Program-made: the position numbers and the translations under genes
Notes under the pieces: model-generated
What the model was told of the DNA's origin: nothing
The model's database searches: none
The model's input: the letters and a program-made list of their open reading frames with translations, nothing else
NCBI GenBank assembly: GCA_021848365.1
Contig: JAJZUS010000001.1
Coordinates: forward strand, 835,517-899,516
Reading direction: 5' to 3'
Source of the DNA: Actinomycetes bacterium
GTDB lineage: Bacteria; Actinomycetota; Acidimicrobiia; Acidimicrobiales; RAAP-2
DNA: 64,000 nt
Shown: positions 25,082 to 37,013 of the stretch, in pieces
Layout of the letters: each line of letters opens with the position of its first letter
Position numbering within the stretch: the stretch's first letter is position 1

Positions 25082-27550
25082 ATGGCCCGGCCCTTTGACG
25101 TCTCCCAACTCGAGTTGAAGTGGCAGGATCGCTGGCGCTCGGACGGAACCTACGAGGTCGACAACGACGACGTCCGAGAGCGTTACTACGCGCTGTGCAT
25201 GTATCCGTACCCGTCGGGCGCCGCGCACCAGGGCCACATGCGCAACTACACCTTCGGCGACCTCATCGTGCGCTACCAGACGATGCGGGGTAAGGCCGTG
25301 CTCTCGCCGTTCGGCTTCGACTCATTCGGCCTGCCCGCCGAGAACGCGGCGATCAAGGCCGGGAGCCACCCGCGCGTCTTCACCGAGGCCCGTATGGCGG
25401 AGTTGCGCCGCTCGGTGGAGCGCCTCGGGGCCGTCTACGACTGGCGGCGGCTCGTCTTCAGCCACGACCCGACCTACATCCGGTTCTCGCAGCAGATCTT
25501 CCTCGCCTTCTACCGGGCCGGCCTCGCATACCGGGCGGAGGCGCCGGTCAACTGGTGCCCCGGGTGCGGCACGGTGCTCGCCAACGAGCAGGTGCTGGCC
25601 GATGGCACCTGCGAGCGCTCGGGCGACCTGGTGGAGCGGCGCAACCTCGAACAGTGGTTCTTCCGGATCACCCGGTACGCCGACGAGCTGCTCCACGACC
25701 TGGACGGGCTCGAGTGGCCCGAGCGGGTGAAGACGATGCAGCGCAACTGGATCGGTCGTTCCGAGGGGGTCGAGTTCGACCTACCTCTCGCCGCGGACCC
25801 GTCGCGCGCGCTGCGCGTCTTCACCACGCGACCCGACACGGGATTCGGCATCACGTACGCGGTCGTCGCCCCGGAGCATCCCCTCCTCGCGGAGCTGACG
25901 ACGGACGATCAGCGCGACGCGGTCGACGAACTCGTCGGTCGGGCAACCGCCGCCTCGGAGGTGGAGCGCACCGCCAGCGCGGCCGGTCCCACGCTGGCCA
26001 AGCGGGGCGCCTTCACGGGGAGCTACGTGGTGAACCCCTTCTCGGGCCAACCCGTGCCCGTCTACGTGGCCGACTACGTCCTCGGCACCTACGGCACCGG
26101 GGCCATCATGGCCGTGCCCGGGGAGGACGAGCGCGACTTCGCCTTCGCCGAGGCCTACGGACTACCCGTGGTGGCGACGGTCGCCCGACCTGAGGGCTTC
26201 ACGGGCGGGGCGTACGCCGGCGACGGACCGCACATCAACTCGGGCTTCCTCGATGGACTCGACGTCGCCGCGGCCAAGGTCGCGGCGCGCGACTACCTCA
26301 TCGAGCACGCTCGGGGCGTCGCCACCGTGAACTACCGCTTGCGGGACTGGCTGGTCTCGCGACAGCGCTTCTGGGGCTGCCCGATCCCGATGGTCTACTG
26401 CGACGCGTGCGGCGTCGTTCCGGTGCCGGAGTCGGAACTCCCGATCCTCGCCCCGGACGACGTGGTGATGGACCGAACCGGTCAGTCGCCCCTCGCCACT
26501 CACGCGGCGTTCCGAGACACGACGTGCCCGCAGTGCGGTGGACCGGCGCGCCGCGAGGCCGACACGATGGATACCTTCACCGACTCCTCGTGGTACTTCC
26601 TGCGCTTCACCGACCCCTTCTCGACGGATCGCCCCTTCGACCCGCAGGCGGCCGCCCAGTGGATGCCGGTCGACCAGTACATCGGGGGGATCGAACACGC
26701 GATCCTGCACCTGCTCTACGCGCGCTTCTACCTGAAGGCATTGGTCGACATTGGCGTGGCCCCGGGTCTGCCGCGCGAACCCTTCTCCCGACTCTTCACA
26801 CAGGGGATGATCCGGCTCGGTGGCTCGAAGATGTCGAAGTCGAAGGGCAACCTCATCGCCCCGGAGAAGTACTTCGACACCGTCGGGGCCGATGGTCTGC
26901 GCCTCTTCCACCTCTTTGTCGGCCCGCCGGCGGACGACGTGGACTGGACCGAGCAGACCGAGGAGCTCATCGAGGGCTGCGCCCGCTTCCTCGACCGCGT
27001 CTATCGTCTGGCGGTACGCGACGACCTCGTTCGGCGCGATGACGAGCGGCCCGGGGATCTCGCGGTGCGCCGCGCGCTGCACCGGACCATTGACAAGGTG
27101 ACCGGGGACATCGAGCGGTGGAGCTACAACACCGCGGTGGCCGCTCTGATGGAGTTCCTCAACACGCTCTCGCGCTGGGCCCACGACGACGACGGCACCC
27201 ACGCGGCGACGTTCGACGAAGCCCTCGACGGGCTCCTGCTCCTGCTGGCGCCCATGGCTCCGCACCTCACCGCGGAGTTGTGGGAGCGTCGTCACCCCGG
27301 CGCCGCCACGGTGCACGAGCAGCGCTGGCCCGTGGCCGATGCGACCCTCCTCGTCGAGGACACGGTCACCATGGTGATCCAGGTGAACGGGAAGGTCCGG
27401 GCGCGCGTCGAGGTGCCGCGCGACGTGTCCGAGGAGGCCGCCCGGGAGGTGGCCCTCGCCCAGCCCGAGGTGCGCGAGCGCCTGGGCGGCGGCGAGCCCC
27501 GACGGGTGGTCGCGGTGCCCCCGCGACTGGTCAACGTCATCGTCGGATGA
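25082..27550 (+). CDS. leuS: Leucyl-tRNA synthetase
   Basis: An 822-residue class I synthetase charging tRNA-Leu. Visible are the HIGH-type motif in [14 protein letters not shown], the zinc-like CPGCG and CPQCG pairs, the editing (CP1) domain with TTRPDT and [12 protein letters not shown], the LeuRS-specific [17 protein letters not shown], and the KMSKS loop [11 protein letters not shown]. The C-terminal anticodon and extension domains end with [14 protein letters not shown]. Size is normal for bacterial LeuRS. It overlaps the downstream metallopeptidase gene by 4 bases (ATGA). Confidence 0.97.
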   Translation: MARPFDVSQLELKWQDRWRSDGTYEVDNDDVRERYYALCMYPYPSGAAHQGHMRNYTFGDLIVRYQTMRGKAVLSPFGFDSFGLPAENAAIKAGSHPRVFTEARMAELRRSVERLGAVYDWRRLVFSHDPTYIRFSQQIFLAFYRAGLAYRAEAPVNWCPGCGTVLANEQVLADGTCERSGDLVERRNLEQWFFRITRYADELLHDLDGLEWPERVKTMQRNWIGRSEGVEFDLPLAADPSRALRVFTTRPDTGFGITYAVVAPEHPLLAELTTDDQRDAVDELVGRATAASEVERTASAAGPTLAKRGAFTGSYVVNPFSGQPVPVYVADYVLGTYGTGAIMAVPGEDERDFAFAEAYGLPVVATVARPEGFTGGAYAGDGPHINSGFLDGLDVAAAKVAARDYLIEHARGVATVNYRLRDWLVSRQRFWGCPIPMVYCDACGVVPVPESELPILAPDDVVMDRTGQSPLATHAAFRDTTCPQCGGPARREADTMDTFTDSSWYFLRFTDPFSTDRPFDPQAAAQWMPVDQYIGGIEHAILHLLYARFYLKALVDIGVAPGLPREPFSRLFTQGMIRLGGSKMSKSKGNLIAPEKYFDTVGADGLRLFHLFVGPPADDVDWTEQTEELIEGCARFLDRVYRLAVRDDLVRRDDERPGDLAVRRALHRTIDKVTGDIERWSYNTAVAALMEFLNTLSRWAHDDDGTHAATFDEALDGLLLLLAPMAPHLTAELWERRHPGAATVHEQRWPVADATLLVEDTVTMVIQVNGKVRARVEVPRDVSEEAAREVALAQPEVRERLGGGEPRRVVAVPPRLVNVIVG

Positions 27551-28122
27551 GCCGCGCCACGCCCCGGACGCCGGCGGTGGAGGTGGAGCCCCCTCGGTTC
27601 GACCGCCCCGAGGTCGAGATCCGGGCGTCGACGAGGAGGACCAAGACGGGGTCGGCGCACTGGTCCGGGAGCCGAATCGTCGTGCAGGTCCCGGCTCGCC
27701 TGCGCGGTCGGGAGCGGCGGGCCTTCGTCGACGAGCTCGTGGCTCGGCTGCTCGCCCAGAGGCCGCAGCACGCGGCGGGCGACGGTGCCCTCGAAGATCG
27801 GTGCCGAGAGCTCGCCGCGCGGTACACGGACGGTGTGGCACCGGCGTCGGTGCGCTGGACGGGCTCGCAGACGACCCGCTGGGCGTCGTGTTCGCCCGAC
27901 ACGCGGGAGATCCGCGTCTCGACGCGCCTGCGGCAGTGCCCGGCGTGGGTCATCGACGCCGTGCTGGTCCACGAGCTGGCCCACCTGATCGAGGCCGACC
28001 ACTCACCAGCCTTCCACGAGATCGCCAACCGCTTCCCTCGGCAACGAGACGCCGAGGTCTACCTCGAGGGATACGCGCTCGGCCTCGGACTCGCGAGCGA
28101 GGCGGACGCCGGACTCGACTAG
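27547..28122 (+). CDS. M48-like (YgjP/WLM) zinc metallopeptidase
   Basis: A 191-residue protein with the zinc site [17 protein letters not shown] in the C-terminal half, preceded by [19 protein letters not shown], the signature of the YgjP (DUF45) metallopeptidase group. Members are presumed peptidases of unknown substrate. ATG 27547 overlaps the leuS stop; the open frame upstream of it is inside leuS. The TAG stop shares a CTAG tetramer with the stop of the convergent PAC2 gene. Confidence 0.85.
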   Translation: MSRATPRTPAVEVEPPRFDRPEVEIRASTRRTKTGSAHWSGSRIVVQVPARLRGRERRAFVDELVARLLAQRPQHAAGDGALEDRCRELAARYTDGVAPASVRWTGSQTTRWASCSPDTREIRVSTRLRQCPAWVIDAVLVHELAHLIEADHSPAFHEIANRFPRQRDAEVYLEGYALGLGLASEADAGLD

Positions 28123-28994
28123 GAATCCTCGCCGCGAAGGAATCGCTCCAGTTCGGCCGCCAGCTCCTCGGCGCTCGGCAGCTCCTCGGCGATCGGTTCC
28201 TCGTCGGGGTCGACCACCGATTCCAGCTGCTCGACCATGAGTCGGTGCTCGGGGTTGTTCTCGATCAGGGCGTCGATGCGGCTGCGAGCGTCCTCCGCGG
28301 ACTCGCGCAGCGACCCGGCGTCCAGAGTCAGGCCCGCGACGCGGGCGAGGCCGTCGATCAGGGCCGCGGCGGCGAGGGGATAGGACATCGAGGCCACGTA
28401 GTGGGGCACGCGCGCCCAGATCGTCACGACGTCCACGTCCACGTCGGCGAAGCCGAGCTCGAGGGCACCCATGACGCCGGCCGGAACCTCGATCTCGCCA
28501 GGCATCGTTCCCACCGTGGGCAGGAGATGAGCACTCGACTGGGGCGCGGTCCCGATGACGCGGATCGGACGCGTGTGGGGCGTGGGCGCGGGGAAGGCCC
28601 CGAGCCCCACGACGAGGCGGACGTCGAACCGGGCCGCCGCGTCGGTCACGGTCTCTACGAAGTCGCTCCAGTGCAGATCGGGTTCGGGGCCGACCAGGAA
28701 GAGGAGGTCGGCGCCGTCGCCATCGTGACCCACTCGCAACTGGATCTCGGGCCACGTGAGTTCGGTCGTCACCCCGTCGATGATGTGGGCCATCGGGCGG
28801 CGCGCTCGCTGGTCGATGAAGTACTCGGTGTCGAAGGTGGCGAGGAGCTCGGTCTCGCACTCGCCGAGCAGGGTCGACATCGCCGTCCCCGCGCCGACGC
28901 CGGCGTCGATCCATCCCTCCAGGGCGACGACCAGGACGGGTTCGGAGAGCGGGGGCTCCGCGAGGTAGATGATGCGCTCGTAGTCGTGGTCCAT
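28119..28994 (-). CDS. PAC2 family protein
   Basis: A 291-residue soluble protein of the PAC2 fold (named after the proteasome assembly chaperone). VLVVALEGWIDAGVGAGTAM, FIDQRARRP and PHYVASMSYPLAAAALIDGL are characteristic of the actinobacterial members. An acidic C-terminus (DEEPIAEELPSAEELAAELE) follows. Function in bacteria is not settled; a link to the proteasome is possible but no proteasome gene is in this window. ATG 28994 overlaps the stop of the upstream phosphotransferase gene (ATGA), so the two are one operon. Confidence 0.85.
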   Translation of the reverse strand: MDHDYERIIYLAEPPLSEPVLVVALEGWIDAGVGAGTAMSTLLGECETELLATFDTEYFIDQRARRPMAHIIDGVTTELTWPEIQLRVGHDGDGADLLFLVGPEPDLHWSDFVETVTDAAARFDVRLVVGLGAFPAPTPHTRPIRVIGTAPQSSAHLLPTVGTMPGEIEVPAGVMGALELGFADVDVDVVTIWARVPHYVASMSYPLAAAALIDGLARVAGLTLDAGSLRESAEDARSRIDALIENNPEHRLMVEQLESVVDPDEEPIAEELPSAEELAAELERFLRGEDS

Positions 28995-30028
28995 CACTGC
29001 TCCAGGGTTGCCGCCGCGAGACTCGCCAGTCGGGCGATGAAGGCGGGGAATTCGTCGACGCTGCCCCGATCCCCCGCGGTCGCACCGGCGCGGTAGCGCG
29101 CGTAGATGCCCTGGAGGATGCAGGCCAACTTCCAATAGCCGAAGGCTTGATAGTAGGCGATGTTGCTCAGGTCGAGATCGCTACGCGCGGCGTAGGCGGC
29201 GAGGACGTCGGCCCGCGACGAGAAGCCGGGCGCCGTCGAGGGTGCTGACCCGAGAAGGGAGGCCATCGGATCGGTTGGTTCGGCCCAGTAGACGAGGAGC
29301 ATCCCGAGATCGCCGAGCGGGTCGCCGAGCGTGCAGATCTCCCAGTCAAGGATGGCGCGCACGCGCCCGTCGCCATCGAGGACCACGTTGTCGAGCCGGT
29401 AGTCGCCGTGCACCACCGTGGTGCGTTGCTGGGTGGGGATGTCGCGCGCGAGGGCGTCGGCGACGTCGAGGACGCCGCTGTGGTCGGGGCCCTCGTCGAT
29501 GTACGTCTGCTCGTACTGGGATCGCCACCGCCGGACCTGGCGCTCGATGTAGCCGTCGTGACGCGCGAGGCCGCTCAGGCCCGACCGCTCGAGGTCGACT
29601 CGGTGGAGGTGGGCGAGCGTCTCCGCGAGGTGGTCGCCGATGCGGGCCCGGACGTCGAGGGGGAAGGTTGCCTCCGCCTGGGCACGGTCGCGCAGGATCG
29701 CCCCCTCGACGAAGTCCATCACGTAGAACGGGTGATCCGCGACCGCGGCGTCGGTGCAGAGGGCGAGCGGCGTGGGCACGGGCACGCCCTGGGGCGCGAG
29801 GGCCGTCAGGATGGTGTGCTCGCGCACCATGTCGTGGGCCGTGGGCAGGACGTGATGCACCGGTGGTCGGCGTAGGGCGACCGTTCGACCGGCGGCGTCG
29901 ACGATGCGGTACGTCAGGTTCGACCGTCCCCCCGCGATCAGCGTCGCGTCGATCGGGGGGCGCAGGCCCACGTGGTCGGCGAGCCAGCGCGTCAGGACCT
30001 CGTCGTCGATTCCGGCCACGTGCGTCAT
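28994..30028 (-). CDS. APH-family phosphotransferase (ACAD10/11 N-terminal-like)
   Basis: A 344-residue kinase-like protein. GGRSNLTYRIVDAAG is the nucleotide-binding loop, VVHGDYRLDNVVLDGDG holds the catalytic Asp, and AILDWEICTLGDPLGDLG is the metal-binding DFG equivalent. This spelling is typical of the phosphotransferases fused to or found beside acyl-CoA dehydrogenases in actinobacteria, where they act on hydroxyacyl-CoA. The acyl-CoA link is inference. ATG 30028 has TAGCCT 8 bases upstream. It is divergent from the thioredoxin-like gene and co-transcribed with PAC2. Confidence 0.85.
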   Translation of the reverse strand: MTHVAGIDDEVLTRWLADHVGLRPPIDATLIAGGRSNLTYRIVDAAGRTVALRRPPVHHVLPTAHDMVREHTILTALAPQGVPVPTPLALCTDAAVADHPFYVMDFVEGAILRDRAQAEATFPLDVRARIGDHLAETLAHLHRVDLERSGLSGLARHDGYIERQVRRWRSQYEQTYIDEGPDHSGVLDVADALARDIPTQQRTTVVHGDYRLDNVVLDGDGRVRAILDWEICTLGDPLGDLGMLLVYWAEPTDPMASLLGSAPSTAPGFSSRADVLAAYAARSDLDLSNIAYYQAFGYWKLACILQGIYARYRAGATAGDRGSVDEFPAFIARLASLAAATLEQ

Positions 30029-30092
30029 CGAGGCTGAGGCTAACAGTGCCTCGCGGGGCCGTCGGTCGGTGACCCGCCGGTACGCTGAGGAC

Positions 30093-30797
30093 ATGACCGA
30101 CGTCACCGACGCCACGTTCGCCACTGCCGTACTGGACCGGTCCAAGTCGGTCCCCGTCGTCGTCGATCTCTGGGCGACCTGGTGCGGACCGTGTCGCGTC
30201 CTCACCCCGATCCTGGAGAAGGTCGTCGGCGAGATGAACGGCACTGTCGAGCTCACCAAGGTCGACGTGGACGCCAATCCGCGGGTGGCGCAGGCCTTCG
30301 GGGTCCAGTCGATCCCGTCGGTCTTCGGCTTTCGTGACGGCCGCGTCGTCGATCAGTTCGTCGGGGCCCTCCCGGAGCACGCGGTTCGCGAGTGGGTTCA
30401 CAAGCTGGCCCCGGGAGCGTCGCCGGTAGATCAGTTGCTGGCCGAGGGAGACGAGGCCTCTCTGCGCCAGGCACGTGAGCTCGATCCCGACAACCCCGAC
30501 GTCCTGGCCGCCCTCGGGGACCTGCTGCGCCGTGAGGGCCGTCTGGACGAGGCGGAGAGCCTCCTCAGTCCCTACGGTCACGTCATCGCGGCGAAGACGA
30601 TCCTCGCCCGCGTCCGTCTCGAGCGAGCGGGGGTGAGCCTGGACGGCGATCTCGACCTAACGCTCGAGCACCTGCTGACGCAGGCCGCGAGCGACCCCGG
30701 AGCGCGCGACAACCTCCTCGCCCTCCTCGACGCACTGGGACCGGAGGACCCGCGCTACCTCGCGTTCCGGCGTCGTCTGGCGAGCGTCCTCTACTAG
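30093..30797 (+). CDS. Thioredoxin-TPR protein (CnoX/YbbN-like)
   Basis: A 234-residue protein. Residues 1-105 are a thioredoxin domain with an intact active site (DLWATWCGPCRVLTP) and cis-Pro (SIPSVFGF). Residues ~115-234 are TPR-like helices beginning LLAEGDEASLRQARELDPDN. The layout equals E. coli CnoX/YbbN, a holdase/redox chaperone, but here the CxxC is complete, so it may be redox-active. TACGCT lies 6 bases before the ATG. It overlaps the FolP2-like gene by one base (TAGTG). Confidence 0.88.
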   Translation: MTDVTDATFATAVLDRSKSVPVVVDLWATWCGPCRVLTPILEKVVGEMNGTVELTKVDVDANPRVAQAFGVQSIPSVFGFRDGRVVDQFVGALPEHAVREWVHKLAPGASPVDQLLAEGDEASLRQARELDPDNPDVLAALGDLLRREGRLDEAESLLSPYGHVIAAKTILARVRLERAGVSLDGDLDLTLEHLLTQAASDPGARDNLLALLDALGPEDPRYLAFRRRLASVLY

Positions 30798-31654
30798 TGG
30801 CTCCGGTTCCGCCCCCGGGCACCTGGCTAGCCCTGGGCGGGCGACGGGTTGACGTGACGCACCGGGCCCTCGTGATGGGGATCCTCAATCGCACCCGGGA
30901 CTCCTTCTTCGCCCCGGCGGCGACCTTCGAGCTCGACGACCTGTTCGCGCGCGCGGAGCGACTCGTCGTCGACGGGGCCGACCTGCTCGACGTGGGTGGC
31001 GTCAAGGCCGGTCCGGGCGACGAGGTAAGCGAGGCGGAGGAGCTAGATCGCGTCGTCCCCGTGATCACGGCGCTGCACGAGCGATTCGACGTCCCCCTCA
31101 GCATCGACACCTGGCGGGCCTCCGTGGCGGCCGCCTGCTACGCGCGCGGGGCCGTGATCGGCAACGACATCAGTGGATTTGCTGATCCCGACTACCTCAC
31201 GGTCTCGGCGGCCGCCGGGGCGACGGTCGTGGCGACCCACATCCGGCTGCGACCGCGCGTCGCCGACCCCGATCCGCACTACGACGACGTGACCGTGAGC
31301 GTGCGAGAGTTCCTCCTCGAACGCCGCGCCCGGGCTGTGGCCGCGGGTATCGACACCGAGCGCATCATCGTTGACGCGGGCCTCGACCTGGGCAAGACGT
31401 CCGCTCACTCGCTGCGACTGCTGAGGGAGTCGGACCAACTGGCCGTCCTCGGGGCGCCCCTGCTGCTGTCAGCGTCGAACAAGACGTTCCTCGGCGTCAT
31501 GTTCGATCGTCCGGTCACCGATCGGCGTGAGCCGTCGCTCGCTGCGGCCGCCCTCGGCGTCGTACGAGGCTGTCGCGTGCTACGCGTCCACGACGTCGCC
31601 GGAACGGTACGGGTGCGCGACGTGCTCGCCCGCCTGAGTGAGACCGCCGCGTGA
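30797..31654 (+). CDS. folP2: Dihydropteroate synthase homologue, FolP2 type
   Basis: A 285-residue TIM-barrel protein of the DHPS family. MGILNRTRDSFF, DLLDVGGVKAGPGDEV, PLSIDTWRA and SNKTFLG correspond to the pterin and pABA loops, but the DVGGVKAGPG form is that of mycobacterial FolP2 rather than the DIGGESTRPG of true FolP1. The first loop also has Arg for the usual Pro. FolP2 proteins are reported not to replace folP, so folate synthesis should not be assumed. GTG 30797 overlaps the thioredoxin stop, and the stop overlaps holA (GTGA). Confidence 0.82.
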   Translation: MAPVPPPGTWLALGGRRVDVTHRALVMGILNRTRDSFFAPAATFELDDLFARAERLVVDGADLLDVGGVKAGPGDEVSEAEELDRVVPVITALHERFDVPLSIDTWRASVAAACYARGAVIGNDISGFADPDYLTVSAAAGATVVATHIRLRPRVADPDPHYDDVTVSVREFLLERRARAVAAGIDTERIIVDAGLDLGKTSAHSLRLLRESDQLAVLGAPLLLSASNKTFLGVMFDRPVTDRREPSLAAAALGVVRGCRVLRVHDVAGTVRVRDVLARLSETAA

Positions 31655-32649
31655 CGACGCACTGCGTGGTGGGAGACGACGCGACCATGGTCGCCGACGC
31701 GACGCGTCGGGTCATCGCCGAGCAGCTCGGGGAGCTCGACGCCTCACTGGCCGTGGAGGACTTCACCGTGCGGGACGCGGCGGCCTCCGATCCGATCGTC
31801 CCCCGGGTCCTCGACGCCCTCTCGACGCCGCCGTTGCTCGTCGCGCGACGGGTGGTCGTCGTGCGAGATGCTCAGCACCTCACCGCGGACGAGACGTCCG
31901 GCCTGCTCGCGTGGATCGGGACGCCGACGACGGACACGACCCTCGTGCTCGCCCTCGTCGGGCCGCGGACGCACCGGCTGGTGAAGGCGGCCGACGAGGT
32001 CCACGACGTCCGAGTCGGGAGTCGTCAGGCGGACCGCATCGCGTACCTCGACACCGTCGTGGCGCAGTACGGGCTGAAGATCGATCGCTCGACGCTGCCG
32101 CGCATCGCGGACGTCCTCGGTGACGACGTGGCACGAGCCGACTCGCTCGCCCGGACGCTCGCGTCCGTCTTCGGAGGGGCCCCGATCCGATACGACGACC
32201 TCGCCCCCTACCTCGGGGACGCCGGCGACGTCCCCGAGTGGGATCTGACCGACGCCATCGACGGAGGGGACCCCGCGCGGGCGATCGCAATCGCGCGCCG
32301 AATGCTCGGGTCGCGGTCACGCAGCGGTCTGCAGATCGTGGCGATCCTCCAGCGCTACGTCACCCGCCTCGCGAAGGTGGCAGGAGGCGGGGTGAGCAGT
32401 GAGGACGAGGCCGCGTCGCTGCTGGGCGTCTCCCGCTATCCGGCGGCCAAGCTCTGGCGCGCTGCTCAGCGCCTCGGCGCCGCGCGAGTGAGCGAGGCCG
32501 TGTCCCTCGTGGCGCGGGCCGATCTCGACCTCAAGGGGGGCGTGACCTACGGATCACGCGACGGCGCGGACGTCGACCCGACGGAGGTGACGGTGGTGGA
32601 GGTGCTGGTCGCGCGTCTCGCGCGTCTCAGCGCCGTTCGTCGTCGCTAG
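31651..32649 (+). CDS. holA: DNA polymerase III delta subunit
   Basis: A 332-residue clamp-loader subunit. It has the expected layout for HolA: an N-terminal AAA+-like region without a functional Walker A ([16 protein letters not shown], then [10 protein letters not shown]), a helical lid, and a C-terminal collar with [20 protein letters not shown] and [20 protein letters not shown]. Delta opens the beta clamp. In actinobacteria holA is commonly next to convergent rpsT, as here. Its TAG shares a CTAG tetramer with the rpsT stop. Confidence 0.9.
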   Translation: MTTHCVVGDDATMVADATRRVIAEQLGELDASLAVEDFTVRDAAASDPIVPRVLDALSTPPLLVARRVVVVRDAQHLTADETSGLLAWIGTPTTDTTLVLALVGPRTHRLVKAADEVHDVRVGSRQADRIAYLDTVVAQYGLKIDRSTLPRIADVLGDDVARADSLARTLASVFGGAPIRYDDLAPYLGDAGDVPEWDLTDAIDGGDPARAIAIARRMLGSRSRSGLQIVAILQRYVTRLAKVAGGGVSSEDEAASLLGVSRYPAAKLWRAAQRLGAARVSEAVSLVARADLDLKGGVTYGSRDGADVDPTEVTVVEVLVARLARLSAVRRR

Positions 32650-32903
32650 TTAGCGGAGCCGTTGAGCCGGCGCATCAGACCGCTCTTGCGGTTGGCGGCC
32701 TGATTCTTGTGAATGATGCCCTTGGCGGCAGCCATGTCGATGCGCTTGATGGCGGTGCGCAGGGCCTCGTCGGCGTTCTCGGTCCCGGCCGAGGCGACCG
32801 CGGACTTTACGCGGGTGCGCAACTCCGACTTGACGGCCTTGTTGCGCTCGCGGTCGCGCTCGTTCTGCTTGTTACGCTTGATCTGGCTCTTGATGTTGGC
32901 CAC
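32646..32903 (-). CDS. rpsT: Ribosomal protein S20
   Basis: An 85-residue basic protein of the 30S subunit. [20 protein letters not shown] is the standard S20 start, and the C-terminus has [20 protein letters not shown] as in the family. GTG 32903 with GAGGA seven bases upstream is preferred over the extended frame to 33011, which crosses into the lepA promoter. Divergent from lepA and convergent with holA. Confidence 0.96.
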   Translation of the reverse strand: MANIKSQIKRNKQNERDRERNKAVKSELRTRVKSAVASAGTENADEALRTAIKRIDMAAAKGIIHKNQAANRKSGLMRRLNGSAN

Positions 32904-33012
32904 GGTGTCCTCGTTCGCGAATTGGGCCGCGGGGTCCGCGGGGCTCAACAAGGTTAGCAGAGAGGCGGCGCTCGACCGCGCCCGCCGGGCCGAGCAGTAG
33001 CCTGTCTGCACC

Positions 33013-34821
<1,809 letters not shown>

Positions 34822-34836
34822 CGCGCCGCGCCCGCC

Positions 34837-34861
34837 TGGCACTCGGTAGAATCGAGTGCCA
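34837..34861 (+). promoter_or_regulatory. CIRCE operator with -10 in its spacer
   Basis: TGGCACTC, nine bases, GAGTGCCA: a perfect 8-bp inverted repeat close to the CIRCE consensus (TTAGCACTC-N9-GAGTGCTAA) bound by HrcA. The spacer contains TAGAAT (34847-34852), so HrcA would sit on the -10 of the hrcA-dnaJ operon. It lies 12 bases before the hrcA ATG. Confidence 0.9.
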
Positions 34862-34873
34862 ACAAGGAGGGGA

Positions 34874-35917
34874 ATGGCCCGTCGCGTCAAACCCGAGAAG
34901 TCGTCCGCCGGACTCGACGCCCGCAAGGCGGCCATCCTCGAGGCCGTGGTCCGGGAGCACATCGACACCGCCCAACCGGTCGGGTCCTCCGCCGTGGCCA
35001 CCCACGGCGAACTCGCCGTGTCCTCCGCGACCGTGCGGTCCGAGATGGTGGCCCTCGAGCGTGACGGGTACCTCTCCCAGCCCCATACGTCGGCCGGTCG
35101 CGTCCCGACCGACAAGGGCTATCGCTACTTCGTCGATCACCTGCAGGGCGGTGCGGTGGGCCCGGTCACCCAGCAGCAGATCGGTGACTTCTTCCGCACC
35201 GTCCGCGGCGAGGTCGAGGACGTGCTCTCCCAGACCTCGACGCTGCTCTCACGCCTGACGAGCTACACGTCCGTCGTCGTGGGGGCCGCGCAGTCCTTCG
35301 CGTCGGTCCTCTCGGCCCAACTCGTCAACCTCGACGCCCGTCACCAACTGTTGGTGACGGTCTTCGCCGATGGATCAGTCACCAAGCACGGCGTCTACTT
35401 GGACCACGACGTGACCCCGTCCGCCGTGGCCGAGGCCTCCCGTCAGATCAACGCACTTCTCATCGGCACGACCGTCGAGTCGCGGGTGCAGGTGCCGTCG
35501 GGATCGGAGGACGTCGCCACCCTGGTCCGCGAGTCCGTGAGCGTCCTGCACGACCAGCGCCCGACTCGCGAGGGCGAGCAGGTCTACATCGGAGGTTCGT
35601 CACGGGTCGCGGAGGCCTTCGACGGCGTCGAGACGGTTCGTCAGGTGCTGACCATCCTCGAGCAGGAGCTCCTCGTCGTCTCGCTGATCCAGGACATGAT
35701 CGATCAGGGCGTGTCGGTGGCGATCGGCTCCGAGCACGGCTTCGAGCCGCTCGCCTCGTGTGCGGTCGTCGTCGCGCCGCTCACCGTGGACGGCCATCCC
35801 TCGGGCGCCGTGGGTCTGCTCGGACCGACGCGCATGAAGTATGGCGAAGCCATGGCCGCGGCCCGCGCCGTTTCCCAGGAGCTGACCCGCTATCTGGAAG
35901 GCGATCCGCGTGTCTAG
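34874..35917 (+). CDS. hrcA: Heat-inducible transcription repressor HrcA
   Basis: A 347-residue repressor. The N-terminal winged helix reads [20 protein letters not shown], then QPVGSSAV and [38 protein letters not shown], an exact family signature. The central dimerisation and insert domains follow. HrcA represses chaperone genes through CIRCE and is reactivated by GroE. ATG 34874 has AAGGAGG (34864-34870); the CIRCE element at 34837-34861 implies autorepression of hrcA-dnaJ. The stop overlaps dnaJ by 8 bases. Confidence 0.97.
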   Translation: [347 protein letters not shown]

Positions 35918-37013
35918 TCCCGACCTGTACGAGGTGCTCGGCGTCGAGCGTGACGTGAGTCCGGAGGAGTTGAAGCGCGTCTACCGTCGACTGGCTCGCC
36001 AGTACCACCCCGACGCGAACGACGGGGACCCGCAGGCCGAGGCTCGCTTCAAGGAGATCTCGCAGGCCTACGAGATCCTGTCGGATCCCGAGCGTCGGGC
36101 GAACTACGACCGATTCGGCTCGGACGCCGGACCCGGGGCGGGGCCCTTCGGCGCTGGCTCGGTTCAGGACATCTTCGACATGTTCTTCGGCGGCATGGGG
36201 GGAATGGGCGGCATGGGGGGGCGTCGTGGCCCCCAACCGGGGCCCGACGCCGAGGTGAGCGTCGAGATCGAGCTCGCCGAGGCGGCCTTCGGCGTCACGC
36301 GCGAGATCACCGTCACGCTGCCCCAACACTGCACGACCTGCGCCGGATCGGGGAGCGCCCCGGGCACGACGCCGGTGACCTGCTCCGAGTGCGGGGGGTC
36401 GGGCGAAGTGCGCCGCGTGCGCAATTCCATCCTCGGCCAGATGGTGACCTCGACCCCGTGCCACCGGTGTGGGGGCTACGGCACCCGGATCGAGTCGCCG
36501 TGTCCGTCGTGTCGCGGTGACGGTCGCGAGACGGTGACCAGCACGCTCACCATCCAGATCCCGGCGGGCGTCGAGGACGGCTCGACGATGCGCCTGGCCG
36601 ACCGCGGCCCGGCCGGACCCCGGGGCGGCCCCAACGGGCGGCTCTTCGTCCACCTTCGCGTGCGGCCCGACGAGCGGTTCGAGCGAGAGGGCGACGACCT
36701 GCACCACGTCGCTCACGTCGCCTTCACGCAGGCCGCGCTGGGCACCACGGTCGAGGTGCCGACCCTCGAAGAGCCGGTGACGGTCGAGGTCGCGCCGGGC
36801 AGCGCGAACGGGACCGTGCACCGGTTCCGCCACGCGGGCGTCACCCACCTCCACGGACGCGGCCGGGGCGACCTCTACGTGCACCTGGTCGTCGACGTCC
36901 CGACCGAGCTGGACGAGACGTCGACGCGCCTGCTGCGCGAACTCGCGGCCCACCGCGGGGAGTCCGTCGCGGAGCCGTCCGGGGGTCTCTTCCGTCGTCG
37001 GTCGAAGCGGTGA
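35910..37013 (+). CDS. dnaJ: Chaperone DnaJ
   Basis: A 367-residue Hsp40 co-chaperone for DnaK. The J domain carries HPD in QYHPDANDG, then a Gly/Met/Phe-rich linker (FFGGMGGMGGMGG). Four CxxCxGxG zinc modules follow (CTTCAGSG, CSECGGSG, CHRCGGYG, CPSCRGDG) and then the two C-terminal substrate domains. GTG 35910 overlaps the hrcA stop. This is the HrcA-linked DnaJ2-type copy, usually heat-inducible. It overlaps rsmE by 4 bases. Confidence 0.97.
   Translation: MSSPDLYEVLGVERDVSPEELKRVYRRLARQYHPDANDGDPQAEARFKEISQAYEILSDPERRANYDRFGSDAGPGAGPFGAGSVQDIFDMFFGGMGGMGGMGGRRGPQPGPDAEVSVEIELAEAAFGVTREITVTLPQHCTTCAGSGSAPGTTPVTCSECGGSGEVRRVRNSILGQMVTSTPCHRCGGYGTRIESPCPSCRGDGRETVTSTLTIQIPAGVEDGSTMRLADRGPAGPRGGPNGRLFVHLRVRPDERFEREGDDLHHVAHVAFTQAALGTTVEVPTLEEPVTVEVAPGSANGTVHRFRHAGVTHLHGRGRGDLYVHLVVDVPTELDETSTRLLRELAAHRGESVAEPSGGLFRRRSKR

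Noticed and set aside
26162-27841. 559-residue minus-strand open frame inside leuS
   Set aside because: Antisense to an unambiguous leucyl-tRNA synthetase; His/Arg/Val-rich composition.
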